64,000 nucleotides of DNA from Porphyra umbilicalis (lineage: Eukaryota; Rhodophyta; Bangiophyceae; Bangiales; Bangiaceae). The stretch's first letter is position 1, and the number at the start of each line of letters is the position of its first letter. Shown here one piece after another: positions 1-10,664 of the stretch. The translations under genes were made by a program, and so were the position numbers. The notes beneath the pieces were generated by a model that was not told the DNA's origin, searched no databases, and was given only the letters and a program-made list of their open reading frames with translations. The stretch covers positions 248,001-312,000 of the forward strand of contig KV918786.1 of assembly GCA_002049455.2 (NCBI GenBank). The letters are read 5' to 3'.

Positions 1-2
1 CC

Positions 3-28
3 GCCGCCGCCGCCGCCCCTGACTTTGG

Positions 29-59
<31 letters not shown>

Positions 60-452
60 GCGCCGCCGCCCCACCGCCGCCCCGCCCCGTGCCCGTCGGC
101 GGTGCGGGCGGGGACGCATGGCGGGGTGCATCCGGCCCCCCCCCCCGGGGCCCCCCCCTGCGGCTGCCGGGGTTCCCCCCTCCCCCCGCACGTCGGGGGG
201 AGCCCACCCCTCGATGCCGCCGCCGCCGACCGCGTGCGCGCGTTGCTGTCGGCCGCCGCGTGGGCGGCGGCGGACCTGCTGGCGGGCCACCCGCTCGCCG
301 CCGCCGACCGCCCGGCGGTCGCCGCCGCGCTGGCGGGGGCGGCCGTCGGCGGCCGCCCGCGCGCGTTTGCGTCTGCGGTGGCGGACGTGTGGCGGCTGGC
401 GCGGGGGGAGGTTGGCGTCGACGCGCTTCGGGTGTACCACGAGGGGCGGTGA
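3..452 (+). CDS. 3' end of an unidentified host gene (runs off left edge)
   Basis: An open frame enters from the left edge and ends at a TGA at 450-452. The first half is low-complexity Ala, Gly and Pro. The last ~80 residues look like a real folded segment: alternating Ala/Leu/Arg helices, a Trp-containing helix and a short charged C-terminus ending in Glu-Gly-Arg. The codons are strongly G/C-ending, as in the two well-supported host genes nearby. I do not recognise the family. Because the GC content is extreme, longer frames on the same strand also stay open; this frame was preferred because its C-terminus has protein-like amphipathic composition rather than Arg/Pro noise. Confidence 0.45.
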
Positions 453-2378
453 CGGCTCGGGGGGGGGGGGGTTGGGGGGGCGGGGGGGATGGGGGGTGGG
501 GTGGGGGGTCGACGCGCAAAGGGGGGGCGGCGCGTCGGACGACGCGCCCGACGGGGTAGGGGGTGCGTGCGCGTCTCGGGCGGGTGCCCTCGCGGCCGCG
601 GTCGCACGCTCCCGACGGCGGTGGCGCCGCCGCCGCGGTCGCGGGGCGGCGCGGGGTGCGCTCCCACCGGGGGCGCGCGCTCCGGCCGGCGGCCGCCGTG
701 CGGTCCGCGCGGCGGGCGGCGCTAGTGAGGTCAGCCAAAATAGACGGTGGCCGCGGGGCCCGCCACGGGCGTCTCTGCAGCGGCCACGGGTGCCGCCCGT
801 GACCTTTGGCCGCCCGCTCCTGCGCGCCGCGGGCGCCACGCCCGTGGCGCTCGCCCGCCCGGCGCGTGCGCCGCCTGCGTGCCGGCGGCGACGGCGGGTC
901 GGGGGCGGGGGCGACCGACGACCGCCGCGCGACCGCGCCGCCCGCCGCACCGCCCGCGCCGTCTGCGCTGGCGGCGCCGCGCGGCGGGCGTCCACGGCGA
1001 CGGCGGCGGCAGCGCGGTGGGGGGGGGGGTCCCCCGACCACCAGCGGCCGCGGCGGGGTGGCGGGCGGCGTCCCGGCGCCGGCCGGCGCCGCGCCCAGCC
1101 CGCCCCAGCCGCCGCCCGCCGGGTGGGGTCTGGCCCGTGCGCCGCCGCCGCACGGGCGCGTGGCGACCGGGGTGGCTGGTGGCCTCTGCGGGCGCCTCAG
1201 GGGGGACTCGGTGGGGGCATGACGGCGCGCGCCGCCGGCGACCGGCGGCGGCGGCGGCGGGCGCGGGGACGGGCCCCCGCGTACCCATGCACGCCCCGCC
1301 GCCGCGCCCCGACCGCCGCCGCGCCCCGACCGCCGCCGCGCCCCGACCGCCGCCGCGCCTCGCCGCCGCTCGCCGCGTCGCTCCGGTCCGTGTCCCCCGT
1401 TTTTTGTTGCAGCCGTCTGCGTGCGGCGAACGGGGGTGCGCGGCGGCGTCACCACCGCCGCCGCAGGCGCGGTGGCCCTCCCCCAGTCGTCTCGCTGCTC
1501 GTCGGCGGGCCGTCGCCGTCCCCCCCCCGCTGTGCACCACCCTCCTACTTTGGCAGCCGACGGCGTCAGCATGGCTCCAGACGTCCCTCCAGATTCTGCC
1601 GCCCGCGAGCGCGGGCGCGCTCGCCGTCGCCCCTTGTAGCGGTCACCCGCCCACCCCCTGCGCAGTCACCCGCGTCGTGGCGCCCCCAACGGGGCGCGGT
1701 GTGGCCGGCTGCGTCGGCCCGGGGCAGCCGGCGGGATCACTGCCGCCGCGATACGACCGCAGCGGTGTGCCTGCCGTCAGACGGATGCGGTGGGGATGGC
1801 TTGAGGGTGCGGTGGGAGGGCCAGAGGCGGGCAGGCGGGGCGGGCATTACGCTCCCCATGCATGTGTTCGCATATCCGACGTTGCGTGGACTTTCCAAAA
1901 GGCAGTGTGCCTCAGAGGTGGTCGACATGTGGAAGATCCCCCATGGTTGCTTGGCGGCCGATAGCACGCTCGCCTCAGGCTCACGACAACAGGCGTGTTT
2001 CTACTGTTCGCTCTTCCATGGACCTGCGCAAGGCGCGTCGCTTCTGTACGCCCCACCGCTCGCGACGTACGCAGGGGGCCACCTGATGGCCTGTTGGCCA
2101 CCTGGCCTGTTAGCCACCTGGTGGCCACCCGCGTACGCCGCGAGCGTTGAGGCGGATAGAGCGACACGCCTTGCGTAGGCGGGAGGGGCCCGAAGGTATG
2201 CTGTCGGCAAACCGGCGGTGACCGACAGTGGAGGTGGTTCCGTTCCCCACAAACGACACCGTTGTGCCGGCCGCGCGCGTGGCGCAACCGTGAACGCCAA
2301 GCGGCAGCACCCGTGAGCCTTTCCGACTTTCAATTCGTCCAGCGCTTGACATACAGTACAGTTTGGGACTATTCATAA
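453..2378. other. GC-rich intergenic region, no supportable gene
   Basis: Several very long frames stay open here on both strands, but they overlap one another and translate into Arg/Pro/Ala noise, as expected where stop codons are rare. Homopolymer G runs lie at about 460-510. From about 1850 the GC content drops and stops appear in every frame. A cluster of short palindromes built on TGGCCA lies at about 2080-2130. Confidence 0.5.
1304..1354. repeat. 17-bp tandem repeat, three copies
   Basis: The unit GCGCCCCGACCGCCGCC is repeated three times without change (1304-1320, 1321-1337, 1338-1354) and is followed by a partly matching GC-rich continuation. A simple minisatellite with no visible function. 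Confidence 0.85.
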
Positions 2379-2520
2379 AGCCGTTCTCACAAAAACCTCG
2401 CAGTTGCACAACTCAAATAAATCGGCCTCTGCGACCCCCTTAAGGCCTCTGCGACCCCGTGAAGGCCGATTTGTAAGAGTTGTCCAACAGTTGGTGTGCG
2501 ATGTTTTTGTGAGGACGGCT
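2379..2520. mobile_element. MITE-like foldback element, 142 bp
   Basis: The ends are inverted repeats: AGCCGTTCTCACAAAAAC (2379-2396) against its complement with one mismatch at 2503-2520. The inner arms also pair imperfectly, and the centre contains a doubled GGCCTCTGCGACCCC motif. The element is flanked on both sides by ATAA (2375-2378 and 2521-2524), a candidate 4-bp target-site duplication. It has no coding capacity. The superfamily is not clear from the ends. Confidence 0.65.
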
Positions 2521-3762
2521 ATAACATATCTGGGCAACGACGAGGTCGGACGTAATTGGGATGACAGCAAATGTTGTCGGTTTGGCGTTGCGAGCTCCTT
2601 CGCCAGCCTCGACTGTCATCCGTGCATCCTTGGCCGAGTGGCAGCTGCGCCACTGCAGTGGCGTCCTTTGTCCTGGCTCGTCCTGGATTGTCTACGCTTC
2701 TACAGAATTCTTCCGCCCCCCACGGCGACCGTGGATTGGACGAATTGACGACGTGGAGTCGTCCAGCTCCTGCAAAGAGGCCACCGTCTCCCCCTCAAGG
2801 GCCCCGTGCACCCGTCCAAATTTTGATGAAGAGGCGCTACAACCGCGGGCCGCTTGGACCCGCCCACTGGGAGATACCGTTGCCACCACGGGTTGGCCCC
2901 ACCGCTGCCTGCCGCGCTCCGCGTCGCACTCACGACACCAACGCCCTTGCGGGCACCGTCAGCCGACCAGCCGGACGCACCTCCGCGCGGGCAGCCAGGC
3001 AGCTGGCGGCGTTGGGCGCACCCGCGGCTGCTTCGTGCGCCAGCGGGGGCCGCCTCGTTGGACCGCCGACCGCCACCTGCGTGTCCGTGCTTCCTCCAGG
3101 CGCACGCGTGCCACGGGCGTCCCCAAATTGTGGTGCAGCGGCGTCCTCGCGACGGCGATTGTGGGCCACGGGCGCGGGTGTCCCCCCGCCAGCGCCGTTG
3201 CGCGCACTCGACCGGGACCGTGGGGGAGGGCAGCGGCGGGGGGGGGGGGGTGGGGGGGGGGGGCTGGGACCGGGAGTACACCCACCGTGACCACCGACCG
3301 CCGCGGTGATTTCTTCTTGCATCTTTACCAAGGCAGCGGACCGCCCGCCCGTCGTCCCCATCCATCTCGACCCCGACCCGCACCCCTCCTTCATCCGGAC
3401 CCGCCGTCCGGTGCGGTGGGGAGGGATTTTTGGGCGCGCACAGCGGGCGGGGCTCCCCGGATTTGCGATCAAGGGGTGGTGGGGCGGCGGGGGCTCCGCA
3501 GCGGGCGGTGGGTGAGACCGAGTCGGTGTCCATACACCCACTCCCGCGGGCTGGTGTTTGTCGGTTTCGGTGTTGCGGCGCGGGTGGACTGCGGCGGCGG
3601 ACGACGTGCCGCGGCGTCGACTTTGTCGTGGTAGCGGTTGCGCGGCAACCGACGGCGCCTTCTCCACTCCCTGGCGCCATCGGTTTATCATCTCTCTGTG
3701 GTTTCCCTTTGTGTCCCATTGACGGTTGTCCCTCGTTCCGTTGACACCCCTGAATTGTGGCC
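2521..3762. other. Upstream region of the C2H2 gene, no separate gene supported
   Basis: GC-rich sequence leading to the zinc-finger gene. Frames are open on both strands but none has protein-like composition. Runs of 10-13 G separated by single bases lie at about 3239-3264 and could form G-quadruplexes. The last ~100 bases before the start are pyrimidine-rich, a plausible 5' leader. No clear TATA box was seen. Confidence 0.4.
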
Positions 3763-5373
3763 ATGAACATCCCCCACGGCGTTGGTGGCATGGCGACCGC
3801 CATGGCGCCCCCCGCCGGTCGGCGCACCCTCCTCTCCGTCGTCGACGAGTGCCGCTCCCTTCTCAGGTCGGCCGGCTATGACGTGGCCCAGTTGTCGCTA
3901 CAAGACGCGGTGGCGGGCACAACCTCCGTGACGATGATTATCAACACTGCGCAGACGCCGGCGCCGGTCATCCCTCAGGCGGGTGTCAGCAGCGGCGGGC
4001 GCGCCCCCGGGGGCCTCCTGCACGGCAGTCCGTACGCGGGGGGATACATGCCGCCACCCGCGGCGCCCGACGACTTTGACGTGGTCGTCGAGTACGAAGG
4101 CGGGGTGGGCGGCATGGCACCACCAGCCGATGACGGCCTGCCCGTGGTCGTCACGACGGGCGGGGACGAGGAGGACGATGACATTGGCGCGGCGGTGGCC
4201 CACCACACGCCGACGGCGGTGACGCGCGCCGGCCAAGCCGCCGCCGGCCTAGCCGCTGCCGCCGCCGCCGCTGCAGCCGTCGATGCCGCCGCCGACGTGA
4301 CGCTGCCCGTCAATGTGGTGACGACCCGGTCGGGGCGGCTGACCGGGCGCCCCCCGTCCTACCGGGGGAGCCCCGCTGACGTGGCCGCCCGTCGCCGTCC
4401 CCGCTCTGCGGACGGTAGTGCGGGCGGCGGGTCCGCGTCCAAGCGCCCCAAGCCCGGCTCCACCGGCGCCGACGCGGCCAAGTCCATAATGGAGCGCGCG
4501 GCGGCGGTCGCCCTCGCCGCCGCCTCTGAGCCCCCGCAGGGGGGGGGCGCGGCCGGCGAGACGGTCTCGCCCTACCACCCGGGCACCGCCTGGGTGGCGG
4601 CCAACAATTCGGGCGGGCAGGCGGGCCGCCCGCCCGCCCCCCCGGCCGCGTCAACCCTGGCGGCCGCCGCCGAGGCGGCAGCGTCGGCGGCAGCCACCGC
4701 CGCCGCCGTCGCCGCCGTCCGCGCCGCCAACATGTCGGGCAGCGACGGCGGCGGCGACGAGGGCGACGGCGACGAGTCGGCCGACACGGCCGCGGCGGCG
4801 GCGGCTGCCGCCGGCACCACCGCCGCCGGGTACGCGACGAGTATGGCGCCGTCCCCCACCGACCCGTCGGACCCGACGTGGGCGCTCGCGCTTGGCAAGT
4901 GCTCCCTCTGCGGCCTCAATTTTGAGCGGAGCACGGAGCTCAAGAAGCACATGGTCACCGACCACGGCGCCAGCCGCGCCTACATGTGCGTGCACTGTTG
5001 CAACCGGTACGTGACGCAAAACCAGTTGCGGGACCACGTCGCGGCGGTGCACGAGAAGAAGCGCCCGTTCCGGTGCGAGGTGTGTGGCAGCCGCTTTGGC
5101 TTGAAACACAACCTGCTGCGGCACGCGCGGACGGTGCACAACCAAAAGACGGGCGTGAAAAAGTCGCTGGGGGAGGAGGGGGAGGGGACGCTGTCGTCCC
5201 CCGTGGGGGCGGGCGGAGGGACGCCGACGGCGGCGCCGTCGGCGTCGGCGCCTGTGCCGGCGGCGGCGGTGCTGGCGGCGGCGGCTGCCGGGGCAGCGCC
5301 CACCGCACCCGCGACGCTGTTGGCGGCGCCGCCGGCCGGGGCGCCCGCGGCGGCCGCGACGTCTGCGTCGTGA
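3763..5373 (+). CDS. C2H2 zinc-finger protein with three fingers
   Basis: A 536-residue intronless protein. The ATG at 3763 is preferred over an in-frame GTG two codons upstream. Residues ~1-370 are a low-complexity Ala/Gly/acidic region with a basic patch (SKRPKP) that could be a nuclear localisation signal. Three adjacent C2H2 fingers follow: Cys380/Cys383/His396/His401, Cys409/Cys412/His425/His430 and Cys438/Cys441/His454/His459. Linkers are short, and the last (EKKRPF) resembles the canonical inter-finger linker. The C-terminal ~70 residues are Ala/Pro-rich. Three tandem fingers suggest sequence-specific DNA binding, so a nuclear transcription regulator is likely; the target cannot be inferred. 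It is convergent with the NOC2-like gene, with 357 bp between the stop codons. The Ala runs are of the GCN-repeat kind and may vary in length. Confidence 0.85.
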   Translation: MNIPHGVGGMATAMAPPAGRRTLLSVVDECRSLLRSAGYDVAQLSLQDAVAGTTSVTMIINTAQTPAPVIPQAGVSSGGRAPGGLLHGSPYAGGYMPPPAAPDDFDVVVEYEGGVGGMAPPADDGLPVVVTTGGDEEDDDIGAAVAHHTPTAVTRAGQAAAGLAAAAAAAAAVDAAADVTLPVNVVTTRSGRLTGRPPSYRGSPADVAARRRPRSADGSAGGGSASKRPKPGSTGADAAKSIMERAAAVALAAASEPPQGGGAAGETVSPYHPGTAWVAANNSGGQAGRPPAPPAASTLAAAAEAAASAAATAAAVAAVRAANMSGSDGGGDEGDGDESADTAAAAAAAAGTTAAGYATSMAPSPTDPSDPTWALALGKCSLCGLNFERSTELKKHMVTDHGASRAYMCVHCCNRYVTQNQLRDHVAAVHEKKRPFRCEVCGSRFGLKHNLLRHARTVHNQKTGVKKSLGEEGEGTLSSPVGAGGGTPTAAPSASAPVPAAAVLAAAAAGAAPTAPATLLAAPPAGAPAAAATSAS

Positions 5374-5730
5374 GCGTCAGGAGGGTGGAGCGGGGGCGGG
5401 CAGACGTACGGGCCGGTGAAGAGAATGGGTGTGTGCAGGGGGAGGGGAGGCAACGTGCCTCGCACTGGCGGTGTGTCATGCGTTTGGTTTTGGCGGTGTC
5501 TGTGTCCCTCAACTTATTTTCCACTCGACGCTTGTCGGCGCCACCCGACGGTGGTGGTCACGCAGGGGTGCTCGTTGCCCGCGGGATACCCAGCGAGCTC
5601 CGGGACCAACGCAAGGGACCACCATCGAGCCCTTGCGCATCGCGCGGCGACTGCACCAAGAACAACAAAAAAAGCCAGTTGGGAACCCAATGGTGTACAG
5701 ATTGCCGACGCATGGCCCTACCCTCCCCGC
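5374..5730. other. Shared 3' flank of two convergent genes
   Basis: This 357-bp gap separates the zinc-finger stop and the NOC2-like stop and must hold both 3' untranslated regions. An A-rich stretch (about 5659-5680) lies mid-gap. No canonical AATAAA was seen on either strand. Confidence 0.5.
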
Positions 5731-6592
5731 CTAGGCCGCGTCCTCGTCCGAGTCGGACAACACGAGGGCGCCGACCGTATCCGCGTCCTCGGCCGCGTCG
5801 CCCAGCCGCACCGGCCGCTGCATGGCGCGCAGCGCCGCCGCCGTCGCCGCCGCCGCCGCGTCGGCCGCCCGCTCCTTGGCTGCCGCGGCCTTCTTGCCCC
5901 TCTTGGGCGCCGCCGGCGCCGCCACCGGCGCCGCCGCACCCCCCTCGTCGCCCGAACCGTCCTCCTCCGACCCGTCGCTGCCGTCGCCGTCGCTGTCGCC
6001 ATTGCCGTTGCCACTGCCGTCGCCGTCGGTGCCCCCATCGTCCGTGTCCATGGGCGCCCCCCCCCCCTCCTCATCACTCCCATCCATCCCCGCGTCGCGC
6101 AGCGCATCCTCCCGCCCGACGCGCTCCGCCTCGACGCGGTACCACGCTTCCACGGGCGTTGGCACGCCCGGGCGCGTCACCCCCCCAAGCACCGCCCGCT
6201 GCATGCCCGCCGCCCCCGGGGGCGCCCCACACGCCGCCGCCGCGTCGCGGGGCCCAAACGGCGCCGCCGCCCGCGCGGTGCCGACCGCCGCCGACGTTGC
6301 GGCGAGCGCCGCCGCCAGGCCCGCCGCGTCGGACCGAAAGTCGGCGACGCGCGTCGTCGCCGCAAACCGCTTGAGCGCCCCAACCGTCGGCGCGACGAGT
6401 TCGGGAAAGGCCACGTGCCGCGACTGCGCCGCCGCGTGGCGGCCGAGCAGCAGCAGCGCGCGGCGGACGAGGCCGGACCGAAAGCCGGCCGTGCGCACGC
6501 CCGCGTCAGACACGCGCGCGGTCGTGCGCCAGTCGATGGGGCGCCCGCCGGCGGTGGGGGGGGCAGGCGGCGGGACGCGGCGCCCCCCACCC

Positions 6593-6623
<31 letters not shown>

Positions 6624-8850
6624 GGCGGCCGCCGCCGCCCCGCGCCGCCGCCCCCGTCGGCAGCGCGGAGCGGGCTTTGCGCAACTCTGCGCACTGCAAC
6701 ACCTCGAGCAGCGGCGGCGCGAGCGGCACGTACGCCCCCGTGGCGGCCTGCACGTCGACGAGCCACCCCGCCAAGTGGAAGCGCACCGGGTAGGTGCGCG
6801 GGGTGACGGCCAAACTCGCCGCCCCGAGACACACCTGCACGTACGGGTAGACGAGGGCGCCGAGGCCCGTCTCGGCATCTGGCGCCGCACACAACACCGC
6901 CGCCCACAGGCGGAGGCTGTTGAGAAACGGCCACGACAAGACGGGGAGGCGCCCCGCCACCTTGTCCGCCGCCGTCAGGGCGCCGCGCAGCGTCACGGCC
7001 GCGTCGCGGATCCCCCCAAACGCGAGTGTGTAGGCGCGCCCGACGTCGAGGGCGGTCAACTCGACCAAACTCCGCACCGCAAACGCAATGCGCGGGGCGG
7101 AGCGCGGGGAGGCGCGCGCGCCGACGCGGCGGCGGTAGGCGGCGACGCAGAGTTTGAGGAGGGGCGTGAAAAACACGTCGGGGCGCCCCGCCACGAGCGC
7201 GCGGAGGGTCAAGTAGGCGCGCAGGCGCGTCGCTGCCGACACGGCGGCCGACGCCCACGCGTCCACGACGAGGCGCCCGAGGCGGTGGCCGACCGCCGCC
7301 TCGGCCGCGGCGAGCGCAGACAGGCGCGGCGCGTGGCGCAGCAGCACCCGCGTCGTCGGCGCGTCGCGCACGGCCGCGAGGAGGTGGAGGTAGGTCATGG
7401 CGTAGGCTTTGGCGAGCGGCCGCAGTTTGGGCCACCGGGGGGACGCGTCGGCGCGAAAGGCGTCGGCAGCGTCGGCGGCGGGCGTGGCGACCCGCCCAGT
7501 GGCGGGCCGCGGGGGGCGCCCGAGGAGCGTGTCAAACACGTCGTGCAGCCGCACGGCGCCGAGCGTCATGACGCCGCGAAAGACCTTGGCCGACGCGAAC
7601 CGCACGCCACCCGCGCCAAAGGAGCCGTCGGGCGCGACGACCGTGTCGACGGCGGCCACCGGGGGCGCGCCGGCCGCGCGGCGGCGGCCACCGCCGCGGC
7701 CACCGCCACCACCGCCGTCGCCCCCGTCGCCATCGTCGCCGCCCTCGCCGCCCGCCCCCGCGCCGTGGGTCAACTCGCAGCCGGCGCGAAAGGCGCGGAC
7801 CATCAGCCGCGCGGTGCGCTCGCCGGCCGTGCCGCCCGCCGCCGCGGCCGACCACCGCGCGAGCACCGCGGGCGTCACGAGGACGTCTGTTTCCGCCGCC
7901 GCCCCGTCGCGGGGGGGCGGGGGGCCGTCGAGGCCCGCCTCGGCAGCCGCCGCCGCCTCCTCCTCCTCCTCCTCCTCCTCCTCGCCATCCGAGGAGGATA
8001 CGTCCCCATCCGCGCCATCGTCGTCGTCGTCGGCGCCGTCGCCCGCCTCCCCCCCGCCGCCGCCACCGTGGTCATCCCCGGCGGCGGCGGCGCCGTCCCC
8101 CCCCCCAAACGCGAGCAGCGCCGGCTCGTTTTCGCGGAGGTAGGCGAAAAACGTCGGGTCGTCCTTTTCCAACTCGCGCAGCTGCGCCGCGTGCGCGGCC
8201 GCCTCGTCCTCGTCCTCCTCCGAGGCGCTCGCGTCGCCGCCGTCTGACGGCGCCCCGCTGCTGCCGCTGCCGTCCGAGTCGTCGCCGTCGGTGGCGCTCG
8301 AGTCGTCGCCGCCCTCGCCGCCGTCAGCGTCGTTGGCGGCGGGCAGTGTCGCGGTCGCGGCCGGCCGGCGGGAGCGGCGGACCACATCCGCACCGCCGGC
8401 GGCGCCCTCCCCCTCCCCCTCCACCTCCACCTCGATGGTGGACGGGGGCGGGGCAGGCCGCCCGCGGCGGCCAGGGATGGACCGGGCCTTTTTGGCCTTG
8501 GGTGCACCCGGGCTCTTGGCGGCCCGCCGGCCGGCAGCCGCGCCCGCCGCCGCCTTGTCGCGCGCCGCGTCAAACGCGTCGGCCTTGCGGGAGAGGGTGC
8601 TGACGAGCTTGGCCATCGCCTCCATTTGGGCGGGCCCCAGGCCGCCGCGGGCTCCACCGCCGCCGCCGCCACCGCCGGCGGCGGCGGCAGAGGCGACGGC
8701 GGCGGCCGCGGCGGCGGCGGCGGCGGCGGCGGGGGCGGCGGGGGCGGCGGCGGCCCCCGCACCGGTGGCGGGGGCTCGGCGCTTGCCGCCGCGGGCCGCC
8801 TTGGCCTTGGCCTTGCGAATGGACGAAAGGGGCACCTTGGTTCCACCCAT
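5731..8850 (-). CDS. NOC2: NOC2-family nucleolar complex protein
   Basis: A 1039-residue intronless gene. The ATG at 8850 begins MGGTKV and is followed at once by a basic, nucleolar-type Lys/Arg segment; the frame stays open 89 codons upstream, but that part is not protein-like. Order: basic Ala/Gly N-terminus; acidic low-complexity region with a poly-Glu run (about residues 190-310); the conserved Noc2 helical-repeat core from about residue 400 to 850; an acidic Ser/Asp-rich tail. Family signatures include the segment around VFRGVMTLGAVRLHDVF and the late FPELVAPTVGALKRF motif near residue 811, followed by DFRSD. Noc2 acts with Noc1 and Noc3 in 60S pre-ribosome maturation and export (family knowledge). 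The protein is longer than yeast Noc2 (about 710 residues) because of the acidic tracts and a poly-Gly insertion of about 25 residues inside the core near residue 740. Confidence 0.85.
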
Positions 8851-9383
8851 GGTGCTGCGGGGGGGGAGCCGGCGGCGGCGGACGTCGAGCCGCCGGTACG
8901 AGCGGTCCTTGCCGGCGGGGGCGGGGGCGGGGCACGGCCAAACCCGTGGCGGCGACGAGGCCGAGGCCGCCGCGCCGGTGCACGGCGGCGCACGGCGTCG
9001 CGAATAGAGCAAATCCTTGCTCAAACAACACTTGGAAACGACTTGGCTTCCAACTTGAAGAATACTTGAAAATGGACAAAACCTTGTTGGGATGAGACGA
9101 CTCATCGTGAATCTCACCCAGGGGTCTTCAAAAGTACACGATTTGGCTATGCGTAGAATAATTATAAAATAATCGGCTCGCGGGTAGCCTAGATTGATGG
9201 GATGATTTGAGGCTGCGGGTACAGAGTACTTTGCCTAACAGCACTGGGTACATTTCCCTGGCCTTGAGGACAGCGTGCTCTCGAAGTATAGTGACGCACA
9301 CATATACTTAGATCACGGAACTTGCTCACCGCTTCAGAGGTGGCAGTCTGCATTCGTGTCCTCAGGGATCTGAAGGCGTGCCA
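8851..9383. other. 5' flank of the NOC2-like gene and transition to repeat-rich DNA
   Basis: The first ~150 bases upstream of the NOC2-like ATG are GC-rich and probably 5' leader. From about 9000 the composition falls sharply to near-balanced GC, marking the boundary between host gene and transposon territory. An AT-rich patch (ATAATTATAAAATAAT) lies at about 9158-9173. Confidence 0.45.
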
Positions 9384-10502
9384 GAGCGTCTCCACCAATG
9401 CAGCCAAGAGCCAAAGCCAAACGTCACGAGTGCCCAACGTGTGGCCCTGTCACTGGCTCTCCAAACGTCGATCCAAAACAAAACAGGCCACGTCTCAGAG
9501 CGTCTCCATCAATGGCTCCAACCGTCCAAACAGCCAAACGTGGCACCGTTTGGCCGTCTGGACGGTTGGAGCACTGGTGGCTGGGATCCGCTCCAAAACT
9601 AGGGTGTGACGGGGCTGTGACAGCCCATAAATAGACCGGTTCACATTTTCTAATCCCTTAATACATCTCGTGGTGGCCTCGCGGGATCGCCCTTCTTTTG
9701 GAGCTTGAACGGCAGCGCCACTCCAAACAGGCCTGTTTGGAGACGCCCCAAGTCGTTTGGCCAACCCCCTGGATCCCTGTTCGGACCACGAAAGCCAATA
9801 AAAAGCGTGACCCGTGGCTTGCAAACAGTTGCGAGACGATCTGGCAGTCATGGAGATTCTCTGCAGTGCATCTGTGGGAATACTCGCGTCCCACAAAAGA
9901 GGCCCACCGCCAAAGACGTCGAGACGAGCCCAAGTTTGAGACGTGATCTGCTTAGTTTTGGCTCTGCGTTTGCAGAGCCAGTGACAGCACTACACGTTGT
10001 GCACACGTGGCCGTTGGGTTGGGCGGTTGGCTCCATTGGTGGAGATGCTCTCAATTTTGGGCTCCCCTGGATGCTCACTATGGGTGGGTCTCTTTTGCGG
10101 CCGACAGACCATCTACGAAAGCCCGACAAAGAATCTTGGTGGACGGCCGATCGCCATATCACTATTTGCATGCCACGGGTCACGCTTTCCATTGGCGTAG
10201 GTGGGCTCAAAATGGAACCAGGGGATTGCCGAACGGTTGGGGGCGCATCCAAACAGGTCTGTTTGGAGTGGCGCGCCTCCAAACAGGCCCGTCTGGAGTG
10301 GCCCTGCCGTAGAAGGTCCAAAACTAGAGCAATCGCGTGTCATGGACACGAGGTCGATCAGGCGACTAGAATATGTGAGGATGGTATATTTTTGGACCGT
10401 CACACCCTAGTTTTGGATCGTATCCAAGCCACCAATGCCCGTTTGGCAAAACCGTGCCGCGTTAAGGCGTTTGGGTGTTTGGATCCATTGGTGGAGACGC
10501 TC
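9384..10502. mobile_element. Composite foldback element with ~500-bp inverted arms
   Basis: The two halves are imperfect reverse complements: 9498-9930 pairs with 10502 back to about 10100. The outer ends share GAGCGTCTCCACCAATG (9384 on the left; complement ending at 10502 on the right). The same terminal motif occurs again inside at 9498 (direct) and, inverted, ending near 10053, so at least two elements are nested or joined. An inner 26-bp inverted repeat (9514-9540 with 9547-9572) forms a tight hairpin. Flanking triplets are CCA and TCA, nearly a 3-bp duplication. The GAGCRTCTCC ends and possible 3-bp flank suggest a PIF/Harbinger MITE (inference). No coding capacity. Confidence 0.65.
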
Positions 10503-10516
10503 TCAGGGTCATTCTA

Positions 10517-10662
10517 CACCAGCCCGAACGCCCCGAACGTTCGAACGCTGAACGACGATATGGAAATCCGATTGGGCGACGTGGCCTCGGCTGGGATGCT
10601 TGGCCAATGGAATTTCAATATGGCCGTTCAGCGTTCGGACGTTCGGGGCGTTCGGGCTGGTG
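10517..10662. mobile_element. Near-perfect palindromic MITE flanked by TA
   Basis: Arms of about 64 bases pair with few mismatches, beginning CACCAGCCCGAACGCCCCGA at the left and ending in its complement at the right. Dinucleotides TA (10515-10516 and 10663-10664) flank the element, consistent with the TA target duplication of Tc1/mariner (Stowaway-like) elements. No coding capacity. Confidence 0.7.
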
Positions 10663-10664
10663 TA

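Noticed and set aside
731..1540. Minus-strand frame of 269 codons
   Set aside because: Arg/Ala-rich without order or motifs, and in a region where every frame is nearly open.
25..2178. Very long plus-strand open frame (717 codons)
   Set aside because: Its translation is Arg/Pro/Gly noise and it overlaps other long frames on both strands; it is open only because stop codons are rare in such GC-rich DNA.
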